Origin: Marivivens sp. LCG002
GTDB lineage: Bacteria; Pseudomonadota; Alphaproteobacteria; Rhodobacterales; Rhodobacteraceae
DNA: 64,000 nucleotides
Assembly: GCF_030264275.1 (NCBI RefSeq)
Contig: NZ_CP127165.1
Span: 1,662,001 to 1,726,000 of the forward strand
Direction of reading: 5' to 3'
A model generated the notes under the pieces. It did no database searches and was not told the DNA's origin. It saw only the letters and a list, made by a program, of their open reading frames with translations. The position numbers were made by a program, and so were the translations under genes. Positions 45,497 through 55,015 of the stretch are shown piece by piece. Each line of letters opens with the position of its first letter. Within the stretch, counting starts at the first letter, position 1.

Positions 45497-46303
45497 CTAC
45501 TGTTGTTGCACCGAGAGCTGGACGTCCATGATCTCGGCGGCATTGCCAAATCGGGTTCCAGTTACAGGTGCAGCCTCGGCATAGTCCAGCCCCGATGCAA
45601 TGCGAACATAGCGTTTATCGGGGGAAATTCCGTTCGAAACGTCAAATCCCACCCATCCAAGCCCTTCGATAAAGGCTTCGGCCCAAGCATGTGTGGCATC
45701 TTGTTCCGTGCGATCATCCATCAAAAGATAACCCGAGATATAGCGCGCTGGCACATGTGCCAAACGACAGCAGGCAATAAAGATATGGGTGTGGTCCTGA
45801 CAGACGCCGTGCCCTGCTTTGGCGGCCTCTTCCGCGCTCCAATGCACCTCGGATTTGCCTGTCTCATAGGCAACCGCCGCGCGGATCACGGACGAAAGGC
45901 TATGGAGCCACTCAAGGCTACCCACTGCGCCCGTCGCCGCTTGCGTCAAGGCGCGGCAGACGTCGCCCGCTTTGGTGAGCGGTGTCTGCCTTTCAAAGAG
46001 CCACATGGGCGCAAAACCCTGATGGGGGCCAAGAACGCCGTGGGTTTCGCGAAGCGTGATGACACCCTCGCTCGTAAGAGTGACCTCGGCCACATCGGGG
46101 GCAAAGCTTACCAAGGTGACAAGATTGCAGTGATGATCGACATATTCTGCCTCGACCTGACCGCCATCAATGTCCAAGCTCCATGACTGCACCGTCTGAC
46201 CCGTAGTGTCCGTGGGTTTCAGTCGAAGTTGCAAAAGCGCATAGGGCACAGGGGCGTCATAGCGATAGCTGGTCCGATGTCTGATCGAGAGTGTCTGTGT
46301 CAT
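45497..46303 (-). CDS. transglutaminase-like cysteine protease family protein
   Basis: 268 residues: N-terminal bacterial transglutaminase-like domain (LSIRHRTSYRYDAPV) and the catalytic core with GVCQDHTHIFIACCR (Cys), ATHAWAEAFI (His) and GWVGFDVSNG (Asp). Start is the ATG overlapping the alpha-E stop by ATGA; the 67 further residues of the open frame are alpha-E sequence out of frame. Probably cleaves or forms isopeptide-type bonds in the pathway of this cluster. Confidence 0.92.
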   Translation of the reverse strand: MTQTLSIRHRTSYRYDAPVPYALLQLRLKPTDTTGQTVQSWSLDIDGGQVEAEYVDHHCNLVTLVSFAPDVAEVTLTSEGVITLRETHGVLGPHQGFAPMWLFERQTPLTKAGDVCRALTQAATGAVGSLEWLHSLSSVIRAAVAYETGKSEVHWSAEEAAKAGHGVCQDHTHIFIACCRLAHVPARYISGYLLMDDRTEQDATHAWAEAFIEGLGWVGFDVSNGISPDKRYVRIASGLDYAEAAPVTGTRFGNAAEIMDVQLSVQQQ

Positions 46304-47244
46304 TGATAGAACCGATAATCGACCTCGATTTGTTGGCCGAGTGCCGAATTTTCCTTGAGGAAGGTTTGGATGAATTCGTGAAGTCCTTTGTCGAGCACCT
46401 CGTCGATCCCCAGCCCGTTGACCTTTTGCGTGATCGCATCGCACATCTCGTGCGAGGGATGGCGCAACCCGTAATCGGAGGCCAGATAACCCAAGTTCGA
46501 GCAAATCTTGGCCGCGCAGAATGCAAGGCTTCGCGGCATTCTGCTATCGAGGATAAGAAACTGGCAGATCTCGCGGGCACGCGGCTCTTGGCCATATGCC
46601 ATCTGGAAACCGCCCTCGCCTGATACGGACCGAAGGATCGTTTGCCATTGCACATTGTCGAGAGACGAGCCCACCGCTGCGACCGAGGGCAAAAGGACGT
46701 AATACTTCACATCGAGGATCCGCGCAGTGTTGTCGGCTCGCTCCATAAAGGTGCCGATCCGTGCAAAGTTGAAAATGTCGTTGCGCAGCATAGTCCCATG
46801 CAAGGCCCCTCGCACAAAGGCACTCTTCTGACGGATGAGAAGCAAGACATGCGGAAGATCACGCTCTTGCACCTTGCGGGCCAGGGCCTCTTTGAGCGAC
46901 ATCCAGCAATCATTGACCGCCTCCCAGACCTCTCGGGTCAAAGCGGTGCGCACGGTCTTGGCGTTACTGCGGGCCGCGTCAATCGCATTGAGAACGCTTG
47001 ACGGGTTGGCCCGATCACGCAGCATCCAGTCGATCGCGGTTTCGCGGGTCACAACACCGTCATAGACGGCGTTATAGCCCTCAAGCACGGCTGTCGTTTG
47101 CAGAATGCTGGTCCATTCCTCGTCGGTCGATCCCGACCGCGTCAGGGCAATGCGAAGCCCCGCTTCGATCAAGCGCGCTGTATTTTCGGATCGCTCAAGA
47201 TAGCGGAACATCCAGAAGAGACCGCCTGCGGTTTTTCCAAGCAT
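46300..47244 (-). CDS. alpha-E domain protein
   Basis: 314 residues, nearly all alpha-helical, of the bacterial alpha-E family: AGGLFWMFRYLERSENTARLIEAGLRI at the start, FARIGTFMERADNTARILDVKYY in the middle. The two ER-(S/A)-ENTAR-like repeats indicate a duplicated helical unit. It always travels with circularly permuted ATP-grasp ligases and is taken to be an adaptor. It lies 3 bp after the ATP-grasp gene and overlaps the transglutaminase gene. Confidence 0.92.
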   Translation of the reverse strand: MLGKTAGGLFWMFRYLERSENTARLIEAGLRIALTRSGSTDEEWTSILQTTAVLEGYNAVYDGVVTRETAIDWMLRDRANPSSVLNAIDAARSNAKTVRTALTREVWEAVNDCWMSLKEALARKVQERDLPHVLLLIRQKSAFVRGALHGTMLRNDIFNFARIGTFMERADNTARILDVKYYVLLPSVAAVGSSLDNVQWQTILRSVSGEGGFQMAYGQEPRAREICQFLILDSRMPRSLAFCAAKICSNLGYLASDYGLRHPSHEMCDAITQKVNGLGIDEVLDKGLHEFIQTFLKENSALGQQIEVDYRFYQ

Positions 47245-47247
47245 GAC

Positions 47248-48675
47248 TTACTCCTCCAGAACCCAAGTGTCTTTGGTCCCGCCGCCCTGAGACGAGTTGA
47301 CCACAAGGCTGCCCTTTTTAAGCGCAACCCGCGTGAGACCACCCGGTGTGATGTCGATACGGTCAGGGCTGACAAGGACAAAGGGGCGAAGATCGACGTG
47401 TCGAGGAGCAAGACCCGCTTTGGTAAAGATCGGCACCGTCGAAAGTGACAGCGTGGGCTGGGCGATATAGTTCGCAGGCCGCGCCTTGAGCTTGCGGCGG
47501 AAAGCTTCGATCTCTTTCTTGGTGGCGGTGGGACCGATAAGCATCCCGTAACCGCCCGATCCATGCACCTCTTTGACCACGAGTTCAGAGAGATTATCGA
47601 GCACATAGGCTAGACTGTCCGCTTCGCTGCACCGCCATGTGGGCACGTTCTGAAGGATCGCCTTTTCACCAGTGTAGAACTCGACGATATCGGGCATGTA
47701 GCTATAAATCGCCTTGTCGTCCGCAATCCCTGTTCCGGGAGCGTTGGCGATGGTGATCCCGCCCGCCTTGTAGACATCCATGATCCCAGGCACACCGAGC
47801 TGGCTGTTGGGATTGAAGTTCAGCGGATCAAGGAAGTTGTCGTCGACGCGGCGGTAAAGCACGTCAATCGCCTTATACCCTTGGGTCGTGCGCATCGCGA
47901 CGCGGCCGTCGATCACCCGAAGGTCGTTTCCTTCGACAAGTTCGACCCCCATCTTGTCGGCAAGAAAGCTGTGCTCGTAATAGGCCGAGTTGTGAATACC
48001 GGGGGTAAGGACCGCGACCGTTGGCTTGTCCCCTGCCATATCGGGTGCACAGGCCGCAAGCGACCGACGGAGCATCTTGGGATAGTTGGAGACCGGCATC
48101 ACCCGCGTCTTGGCGAAGAGCTCCGGGAACATCTGGAGCATCGTCTCGCGGTTTTCGAGCATATAGCTCACGCCCGAGGGTGTTCGAGCGTTGTCCTCAA
48201 GCACAAAGAACTCGTCTGGTCCTGTGCGCACAAGGTCGATGCCGACGATATGGGTATAGACACCTCCCGCAGGATTGACGCCCATCATCTGAGGAAGGAA
48301 AGCTTCGTTCTTGGCGATCATTTCCGCAGGGATACGCCCTGCTTTGATGATTTCCTGACGGTGATAGATGTCGAAGAGAAATGCATTGATCGCACGCACC
48401 CTCTGCTCGATCCCGCGAGAAAGCCGCGCCCACTCACGGCCCGATATGATACGCGGCACGATGTCGAAAGGGATCAAACGCTCGGACGCTTCGGCACGTC
48501 CATAGACGTTGAAGGTAATCCCAGTGAGGCGGAAAAGATCCTCCGCCTCCCTTTGTTTTTTGCGCAATCGGCTTGGGTTTTCACTCTCAAACCAGGTGCT
48601 GAATTCGGCATAGGGCGCGCGGAGCGCATCGCCCCCAAGGCCGTTCATTTCATCGAAGATCTGCGGCTTTTCCAT
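47248..48675 (-). CDS. circularly permuted type 2 ATP-grasp protein
   Basis: 475 residues. ATP-grasp ligase with permuted order: the LTGITFNVYGRAEASERLIPFDIVPRIISG-type opening, the core DNARTPSGVSYMLENRE, and KEVHGSGGYGMLIGP near the end. Such ligases form peptide-like bonds with ATP. First gene of a four-gene minus-strand operon with alpha-E, transglutaminase and Anbu, a set predicted to build and process a peptide or peptide tag. Confidence 0.92.
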   Translation of the reverse strand: MEKPQIFDEMNGLGGDALRAPYAEFSTWFESENPSRLRKKQREAEDLFRLTGITFNVYGRAEASERLIPFDIVPRIISGREWARLSRGIEQRVRAINAFLFDIYHRQEIIKAGRIPAEMIAKNEAFLPQMMGVNPAGGVYTHIVGIDLVRTGPDEFFVLEDNARTPSGVSYMLENRETMLQMFPELFAKTRVMPVSNYPKMLRRSLAACAPDMAGDKPTVAVLTPGIHNSAYYEHSFLADKMGVELVEGNDLRVIDGRVAMRTTQGYKAIDVLYRRVDDNFLDPLNFNPNSQLGVPGIMDVYKAGGITIANAPGTGIADDKAIYSYMPDIVEFYTGEKAILQNVPTWRCSEADSLAYVLDNLSELVVKEVHGSGGYGMLIGPTATKKEIEAFRRKLKARPANYIAQPTLSLSTVPIFTKAGLAPRHVDLRPFVLVSPDRIDITPGGLTRVALKKGSLVVNSSQGGGTKDTWVLEE

Positions 48676-48889
48676 AGTTCGATCTAGAAGCCTCTGCGCG
48701 CCGCCTACAATTTAAGGCGTTATCAAAATGGGGAATATTCAATCACTTGATTAAATTTTACTCACAACCACTGAGTGCGATCAGAAACTATGCATCCTGG
48801 GAAGCGCGGCGTGGAATCAAGCCGCTTGTCGGACTTGGCCTTACCGATCAGGGCAACTGACGAATGGGCGGGAATAGAACCGAAGCACG

Positions 48890-48923
48890 TAAAATAAAAA
48901 TGCCCCGCACAAAGGCGGGGCAT
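48890..48923 (-). terminator. intrinsic terminator of the secreted CxxNPxxC protein gene
   Basis: ATGCCCCGC / GCGGGGCAT 9-bp stem with 6-base loop. On the minus strand it is followed by TTTTTATTTT, a textbook U-tract, 24 bp beyond the stop. Confidence 0.9.
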
Positions 48924-48946
48924 GTCTTAAAAGGTCTTCGCTGAAA

Positions 48947-49579
48947 TTAGTTTGCGCTGCCAAGCTGTGCAAGAACTTGCTGCGAAACTGTGTTGCCGTT
49001 GTTGAACGACTGCTGAACGGCGAGAGCCTGCTGAACGCGGGCATTGATGGTTGCCTGCTCTGCAGCGTTCGAGCTCGGCACAAAGCCGACTTGCGGGTCA
49101 GCCGCAAGCTGAACAGCCTGCGATATCTGACGCAGAACAGCTGCGGACTTGTTACCAGTGTTACCGACGGCGACAACGGTTGCTACCACGGTGCCCACCG
49201 CGTTGTTCACAACTGTCGGCGAAACGCCAGCCGATTGAGCGACGGTGCGAACAGCTTGGAGAGCTTGACGAGTGCGAGCTGCGCAAGAAGCAGGGTTGGT
49301 TTCGCAAGCAGAGCGAACGACTGCAGCGTTTGCAGCGGTCACGGTCGCAACTGCGCGCTCGATCAGAGCCTGAGTAGCTGCGGCGTTACCACCCTGCTGT
49401 CGTGCAGCGGCAACGAGACGCTGAACGATCGCGGGGTTGGAAGCGCAAGCCTCTGGGTTAGCAGCACACTGCTGAAGCAGGGCTTCGAAAGAATTTCCAG
49501 CTGCTTGAGCGGAAACAACGCTTGCAGAACCTGCGGTCAATGCGGCAGCGATAGCAGCGACTGTGAGAAACTTTTTCAT
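48947..49579 (-). CDS. secreted Ala-rich protein with paired CxxNPxxC motifs
   Basis: 210 residues with a clean signal peptide (cleavage near VSAQA). The mature part is rich in Ala, Gln, Val and Asn. Two copies of C-x-x-N-P-x-x-C occur, C38-C45 (CAANPEAC) and C92-C99 (CETNPASC), each followed by an RxxxxAL-type helix, implying an internal duplication with small disulfide loops. I cannot name the family. Own terminator, own upstream region, next to the polysaccharide genes: surface or matrix protein is plausible. Confidence 0.8.
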   Translation of the reverse strand: MKKFLTVAAIAAALTAGSASVVSAQAAGNSFEALLQQCAANPEACASNPAIVQRLVAAARQQGGNAAATQALIERAVATVTAANAAVVRSACETNPASCAARTRQALQAVRTVAQSAGVSPTVVNNAVGTVVATVVAVGNTGNKSAAVLRQISQAVQLAADPQVGFVPSSNAAEQATINARVQQALAVQQSFNNGNTVSQQVLAQLGSAN

Positions 49580-49763
49580 CCTGAACCTCTTTGATCAAAA
49601 GCCCGAACAACAAACCTCTGATCGAGCGATAACTTTACCTGATTAGGTGGATACAACTACCCGAAAGAATTTCCAAGCTAAACTATTGGATGATCGCAAA
49701 AGAAAGTCGTATCTTTGTCGTTGCGCCACATAATTCAGCTTGGAACGGCGATTTACGCCCAAA

Positions 49764-51917
49764 TCAGCCGTAATATCCGTCATATCGATAACCGCGATTG
49801 CTTGTTTCCGAGCAACTCAGGACGCTCAGCATCTTGGCTTTGCCGCGAGTCGCCTTGGCAAGTTGGTCAAAAGCGCCGCGCACTTCGGATTGAGTCGCCT
49901 CACCGAAGCGCACACAAAGCAAAGCCGCATCCACGTGAGGCGCGACATATCGGGTGTCGACCACAGGGATTAGTGGCGCGGTATCGATGATGATAATGTC
50001 AAAGCTGTTCTGCGCACCACGGATCAGTTCAAGGAACGCCTTGGATTGAAGCGGGGCGTCCGTGGGAACGTTGGACTTCTTACGCCCTAGAATGATCCCA
50101 GCATTGGTAAGAGGATCAAGAACATAGAACTTTTCGATTTCCGGTGCGTCCTGAATGCCGCGGTCGGCCTCATTTCCACCAGCCGAGGCGAGTTTCATTC
50201 GTTCAAGCAGGAACTCGAGAAGGCCCAGCTCGGATTCGGCGGCAAGAAAGCCGTGAATACTCGGGTTGCGCAAATCGGCATCGATCAACAGCGTGGTTTT
50301 TCCGGCTGCCGCATAGGTTCGGGCCAACGCAAGAGCAGTCGTCGACTTCCCTTCGGCGGGAATGGAGGACGTCACGAGGATAACCTTGCCCTTACCTTCA
50401 TCGCCGATCTCTTCGTCGATGCTGGCACGCAGCTTGCGATAGCTTTCGGCAAAGGGTGACATCGGATCATTGACCACGCGGTCGGCCAAAGGCTCGCCGA
50501 CTTCGGTCGAGTTCACCTTTGGAATGACGCCGCCAAGACGGATCGGCAGAATATTCTGGAGCTGATTGGAGGACGTTACGCCCCCGAAGTAGAACTCTTT
50601 AAGGAGCGCAAGGCCGACCCCGATGCCGAGCCCCGCAACAAGCGCCAAAGCAAGCACGAGCTTCTTGTTGGGATAAGACGGGCGGGAGGGCTCCAAAGCT
50701 TCGGAGACAACGCGGCTGTTGGCGACCTGAAGCACCGCTTGCGTTTCAAGGTCGCGAATACGGCCGAGAAGCTGGTCATACTGGCGCTGCGCAATCCCTG
50801 CTTCTTGCTGGAGGCTGTAGATATCAGCGAGGGTCGAGGCGGAAAGTTCACTTTCCAGAACAGCGTTCTGCGCCTCGTCGATCAGAGCAATGCGATTGTC
50901 CTGCACCTCGAGCATTTGGGTTTCGAGCGCGCCCAAAGCAAGCGTGCCTTCTGCGGCAAGCTGCTCTTCCAGACGCGCCAAACCTTGTGCAAGATCAAAG
51001 GCTTCAGCAGTTCCTTCGCCCGCATCGGCAAGACGGCGCTGGAGGGTCTGGCGCTGACGTTCGAGCGATGCGAGGGCTTCGTTGCCGATCTGGTCGGCGA
51101 AGCTCGACCAGTCCGCGGCGGTATAGGCGAGACGCGCGCTGTCCAGTTGCGTTTGAAACTGGCCAAGTTGGGCCGAGGTATCCTGAAGTTGACGGCCGAT
51201 ATCGGCAAGCTCGATATTACCCGTTTCTTCGGCCAAACGGATGACGTTCACTTCGATGTAGTTGCGAAGCGCATCATTGCTGTTGGCAAGACGCAAACGG
51301 GCGGTTTCAAGCTGGCCTTGAAGCACATCGCGCGAAGCCATCGAGGTGCTGCTGCGGCTGGTGATCTGGTCTTGGATATAGGCCTGAGCATGGGTGTTGG
51401 CAATCAGGGCCGATTGATCGGGGTTCGGTGTCGTCACCTCGACCGCAACGATATAGGTCAGACCGCGACGACGCACCGAAAGCGAGTCCTTGAACGCCCG
51501 AATGGTGCCGGTCATCAGCTCGGTTCCCGAAGGCGCAGCAGAAAGCTCGAAGCCAAAAGCCGCCTTGAACTTCTCGGTGATCGAGAGCGAAGGACCGAAT
51601 TCAGGCGTGCTCTGTAGATCGAGAAGCTGGATCGTCTGGATGGCAAGGCTGTCGGACTTGAGGATTTCGACCTCGGTCTCGATGCGGGTGCTTTCCACCG
51701 AAGAGTTCGTCCCCGAAACCTGTGTCGGATCAAGAAGGTTCGTTTCCTGCGGATCAATCTTGACCAACGCAGTCGCAGTATAAAGCGGCGTCGCCCGCGT
51801 CAAATAGACAAAAGCCACAGCGAGAATGACAACAAGCGTCACAGCGATGAGTTTGATCTGCCGGCGAAGAACCGAGACGATATCTCTCAGATCAATAAAA
51901 TCCTGCCCGTTTTCCAT
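49764..51917 (-). CDS. polysaccharide chain-length protein fused to tyrosine autokinase (BY-kinase)
   Basis: 717 residues. A Wzz domain with membrane helices near residues 20-40 and 420-440 flanks a long periplasmic coiled coil (about 190-400). The C-terminal cytoplasmic BY-kinase domain has Walker A SSIPAEGKSTT (K524), Walker A-prime LLIDADLRNP and Walker B IIIDTAPLIP. It ends in a tyrosine cluster (YRYDGYYG) that would be autophosphorylated. Controls polymer length and export of exopolysaccharide. No wza-type export gene is present in the window. Confidence 0.93.
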   Translation of the reverse strand: MENGQDFIDLRDIVSVLRRQIKLIAVTLVVILAVAFVYLTRATPLYTATALVKIDPQETNLLDPTQVSGTNSSVESTRIETEVEILKSDSLAIQTIQLLDLQSTPEFGPSLSITEKFKAAFGFELSAAPSGTELMTGTIRAFKDSLSVRRRGLTYIVAVEVTTPNPDQSALIANTHAQAYIQDQITSRSSTSMASRDVLQGQLETARLRLANSNDALRNYIEVNVIRLAEETGNIELADIGRQLQDTSAQLGQFQTQLDSARLAYTAADWSSFADQIGNEALASLERQRQTLQRRLADAGEGTAEAFDLAQGLARLEEQLAAEGTLALGALETQMLEVQDNRIALIDEAQNAVLESELSASTLADIYSLQQEAGIAQRQYDQLLGRIRDLETQAVLQVANSRVVSEALEPSRPSYPNKKLVLALALVAGLGIGVGLALLKEFYFGGVTSSNQLQNILPIRLGGVIPKVNSTEVGEPLADRVVNDPMSPFAESYRKLRASIDEEIGDEGKGKVILVTSSIPAEGKSTTALALARTYAAAGKTTLLIDADLRNPSIHGFLAAESELGLLEFLLERMKLASAGGNEADRGIQDAPEIEKFYVLDPLTNAGIILGRKKSNVPTDAPLQSKAFLELIRGAQNSFDIIIIDTAPLIPVVDTRYVAPHVDAALLCVRFGEATQSEVRGAFDQLAKATRGKAKMLSVLSCSETSNRGYRYDGYYG

Positions 51918-51929
51918 TCCTACCTCTTC

Positions 51930-52727
51930 CTACACTACATTCGTTGCGGCGCTTCGCCCGTTTGCAATAAAAATCTGTCTATCCATAGTTGTGCCGGTAA
52001 ACCGCATCGCGGCCAAACGTCCAGTCTTATAGGCACCGATATCCAAATTAATTCGGTTCGGTCTTACATCGACATCTTCGACAATCGTATGACCATGCAC
52101 GAGAATTTCGTCGCCCTGATAACTGTCAGCGGCTTCGGGCGGCCCCCACAGAAGCAGCTCGGACGACTGCTGATCTTCCACTTTTCCGAGAGAGTAGCCC
52201 GCGTGTGCGAAACGATATTTTCCTACAACCAACGCAATGGGAAGGTTCTCGAGAAACGAAATATGCGTATCCGGAATACCTGCATCGAGCTTGCGCTTGA
52301 GCGTTCTGCTTTCGCCGCGGAACCCTTGCGGGGTATCTGGGCGAATACCATAGGAGGCAAGGGTCTCCTCGCCGCCGAACTCCACCCAGTTCATATGTCG
52401 CTCAGGTGTCTTGATAAACTCGAGCATCATGTCTTCATGGTTGCCGCGCAGAACCATCCGCTGAAATCCTACTGGCGCTGGTCCCATGAGGCGATCCAAT
52501 AGCCCCGCAGTTTCGGCCCCTCGGTCGACCACGTCACCAAGGCAGAGGATCAACTTGGGGCCAGGCACAAAGGCTCCATCCTCGACAATCTGGCGCTCGA
52601 TCTCGTTATAGAGACGCAAAGACCCGTGGATGTCGCCCACCGCATAGATGGCGGCCGGAAAGGTCGCGAGCTTCAGTATCCGACGAGTATTCGTCGCCTC
52701 GGCTGGTTTCTTGCGACCAAAGAGCAT
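51930..52727 (-). CDS. metallophosphoesterase, PP1-like serine/threonine phosphatase family
   Basis: 265 residues with all calcineurin-fold motifs: AVGDIHGS, CLGDVVDRG, LRGNHED, FAHAG and VHGHT. Start is MLFGRKKPAE after GGAGG; the upstream part of the frame belongs to the O-antigen ligase gene. It lies between polymerase (1-bp gap) and BY-kinase (12 bp), so it may reverse phosphorylation in the export system, where low-molecular-weight or PHP phosphatases are more usual. Confidence 0.9.
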   Translation of the reverse strand: MLFGRKKPAEATNTRRILKLATFPAAIYAVGDIHGSLRLYNEIERQIVEDGAFVPGPKLILCLGDVVDRGAETAGLLDRLMGPAPVGFQRMVLRGNHEDMMLEFIKTPERHMNWVEFGGEETLASYGIRPDTPQGFRGESRTLKRKLDAGIPDTHISFLENLPIALVVGKYRFAHAGYSLGKVEDQQSSELLLWGPPEAADSYQGDEILVHGHTIVEDVDVRPNRINLDIGAYKTGRLAAMRFTGTTMDRQIFIANGRSAATNVV

Positions 52728-52728
52728 C

Positions 52729-54165
52729 CTAAACCTCCCGAGCGCGGCTTCGGCGGGCAAGACCGAGCGCGACGATGATGACGAAGACATAGGTGTTGGC
52801 CGCAATCTCGAGGCTGAAATCGCCCATGGAGTGGATTGCACCCTGCACGATCACACCCGCAGCGGCGGCGGCAGGGAAATAGCTGCGCTCACGCGTTGCG
52901 ACCGAGCGCACCAGCATGACAAAGGCAACAAGAACGGCCAGCATCGGCAGCGACCCCGCAATGAGCCCCATCTCGGACCAGAGCGTGAGGTAGGTGTTAT
53001 GCGGCTTGTCCCAAACCACATCAGAGGACAGCCCTTCTCTGTGGAACTGCTCAAAGGCGATTTGATAGCAATCAAGCCCGACGCCCATCCATTTGTAAGA
53101 GAGCACCATGTCCCAGCTTTGCTTGAAAAGCTCGATGCGGGTATCGGAGTCGACAAAGATAAAGACCAGTCGATTAAGCATCTCTTGGCCCGAGACAGCG
53201 ACAAATCCGACGAGGCCGAGCAACAGCGCTGCGGAAGTCAAACCAAAGACGCGGACCGGTGAGACATCTGTGCGCAAGAGCAGCGCGACCATGGTGAACC
53301 ACGCCCCAACGAGGGTCGACAAAAGACCAAGACGCGAGGCCGAGGCCACGAGCGCAGCCAGGATCACAAGCACCAGAACCCCGACAAAGGCGACATCCGC
53401 AGTCATTCCCTTGCGCTTGGATTTGCGGTTGGGAGAGCGATGCGCAGGCGAGCGCATTTCAAAGACCATCATGGCCACGCCGATGATGACCCCGAAGCCC
53501 ATGAAGGTGGCGAAAGAGTTCCGGTTGATAAAGGTGCCCGTTGCAACGCCTTGGTAATCGGTCTTTTCCGCCAAAAGGAGCGTATCCCCGAAGACCGAGA
53601 GCGAAAGGAGCGCCCATGCCGCATGAAAAAGGATGATGTAGAACACCGTGCGCATGAGCTTTTCGGTGCGAAACCGATTGGTGCAGACCTCGCTCACCAG
53701 AACAAAGATCAGCCCATAAGAGAGCATCCGAGGCACAGCGAGCATTGTATGGCTCTGCGAGAAGCTCGGCGCGACCCCGAAGCCCGCAGCTTGGAGCGAG
53801 GCAAAAACCACCGCCAGACCGCCCAAAGCCACAATTACCCAATAGTTCTTGAGCTGCGAGGGACGATTGCGGTCCACGATCATGATCCCGATGAAATAGA
53901 CCAGACACAGGAGCGCGACGACGGCAATGGCCACAAACCACGCAAGCGGTCTATTCGCGCCATAAGGCACGGGGATGAGCGCAACGAATACCGCAATGGC
54001 CCAAGCCATACGATCATTCAATCGGCTGGCCGCCTTGGGGGATTCCGTTAGGCGCCGCTCGACGATCTCGACCTCTTCGAACTCGAAGAGCGTGTTGCCT
54101 TGCGGCTGGAGTTTCTCTCCTGCGCGACGAAGCTTGGAAGGGCGCTGGCTGTTGAAGTCTATCAT
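52729..54165 (-). CDS. O-antigen ligase/polymerase-like membrane protein
   Basis: 478 residues, about ten to twelve membrane helices, and a Wzy/WaaL-type periplasmic loop with MGVGLDCYQIAFEQFHREG and DKPHNTYLTLWSEMGLIA, which contains the conserved HNTYL-type motif. Probably polymerises or transfers the polysaccharide repeat. The start shares its base with the stop of the upstream gene. Confidence 0.9.
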   Translation of the reverse strand: MIDFNSQRPSKLRRAGEKLQPQGNTLFEFEEVEIVERRLTESPKAASRLNDRMAWAIAVFVALIPVPYGANRPLAWFVAIAVVALLCLVYFIGIMIVDRNRPSQLKNYWVIVALGGLAVVFASLQAAGFGVAPSFSQSHTMLAVPRMLSYGLIFVLVSEVCTNRFRTEKLMRTVFYIILFHAAWALLSLSVFGDTLLLAEKTDYQGVATGTFINRNSFATFMGFGVIIGVAMMVFEMRSPAHRSPNRKSKRKGMTADVAFVGVLVLVILAALVASASRLGLLSTLVGAWFTMVALLLRTDVSPVRVFGLTSAALLLGLVGFVAVSGQEMLNRLVFIFVDSDTRIELFKQSWDMVLSYKWMGVGLDCYQIAFEQFHREGLSSDVVWDKPHNTYLTLWSEMGLIAGSLPMLAVLVAFVMLVRSVATRERSYFPAAAAAGVIVQGAIHSMGDFSLEIAANTYVFVIIVALGLARRSRAREV

Positions 54166-54827
54166 CAGAATATTCCGCTTCCCGCCGCATTGCGGATCTG
54201 TCCGAGAAAGGCGCGAAGATCGCGCCCATCCGCGCCCGAGAGCGAAGCGGTCAACCAGTCTCGGTGCTCGGGGTATTGTGTGTAAATATCAGCAAGTACA
54301 AAGCGGTAGCGCGAAGATTGCACAACGAGAAGCGCATCCTGCTGGGCGGCCTCGGCAACCGTCTCTGGTCCAAGATCAAAGGCGAGCTTGAGCCGACGCG
54401 CGGCTTGCCATCCTTCGTTCGGCGCCAATTGGACCGCCATAACCAAGGCCGATCCAGCCTCTTCGACATTGCCGAGCTTTGCATCCGCATAAGCCATGAC
54501 GAAATGCGCAAGGCTGAAACTCGGCGCTGTCGTCAGCACAGCATCCGCAAGATCCTGACAGGCGGTCGCGACAGCCTCTTGTGCAAAGTTTCCCATCAAT
54601 GCGCCGATGCTCGACTCCATCAGGTCGATGCAACGGACGAGTTCTTGGGTCTGGGCAAAATAGGAATAAGGCTCTTCGAACCGCGCCTGCCCCGCAAGCG
54701 CATTGAGAAAGACGACCGTTTCGTCCTGATCATCGAAGGTGACTTTGTATTCGGGACGGAAGACGGCGGCGACAAAGCCTAAGAGGGCAAGCGCCAACAC
54801 CACTAATGTAACTCTGAAACTCCGCAA
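54165..54827 (-). CDS. membrane-anchored helical (TPR-like) protein of the polysaccharide locus
   Basis: 220 residues with one N-terminal membrane anchor (VTLVVLALALLGFVAAVF) and a helical periplasmic domain reminiscent of TPR units (APSFSLAHFVMAYADAKLGNVEEAG, ALVMAVQLAPNEGWQAARR). I do not recognise a named family. It overlaps the ligase gene by one base, so a role in assembly of the polymerase complex is inferred. Confidence 0.78.
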   Translation of the reverse strand: MRSFRVTLVVLALALLGFVAAVFRPEYKVTFDDQDETVVFLNALAGQARFEEPYSYFAQTQELVRCIDLMESSIGALMGNFAQEAVATACQDLADAVLTTAPSFSLAHFVMAYADAKLGNVEEAGSALVMAVQLAPNEGWQAARRLKLAFDLGPETVAEAAQQDALLVVQSSRYRFVLADIYTQYPEHRDWLTASLSGADGRDLRAFLGQIRNAAGSGIF

Positions 54828-55015
54828 GCCGGGCTCCGTTCCTCAAAACGCAGGCGAACTTTAGAGTATCCGCCATATCCTTTTGTATCGTTTAGCGACC
54901 ACAAAGAGGTAGGGCAACGGCTTAGGCGCGGGTTCAACAACTGTTTTTGAGGTTCAAGTGCCTCTTTTCACGCAATGCGCTCAGAGAAAGGGCGCAAAAC
55001 GAGCAGAGCGAGAAA

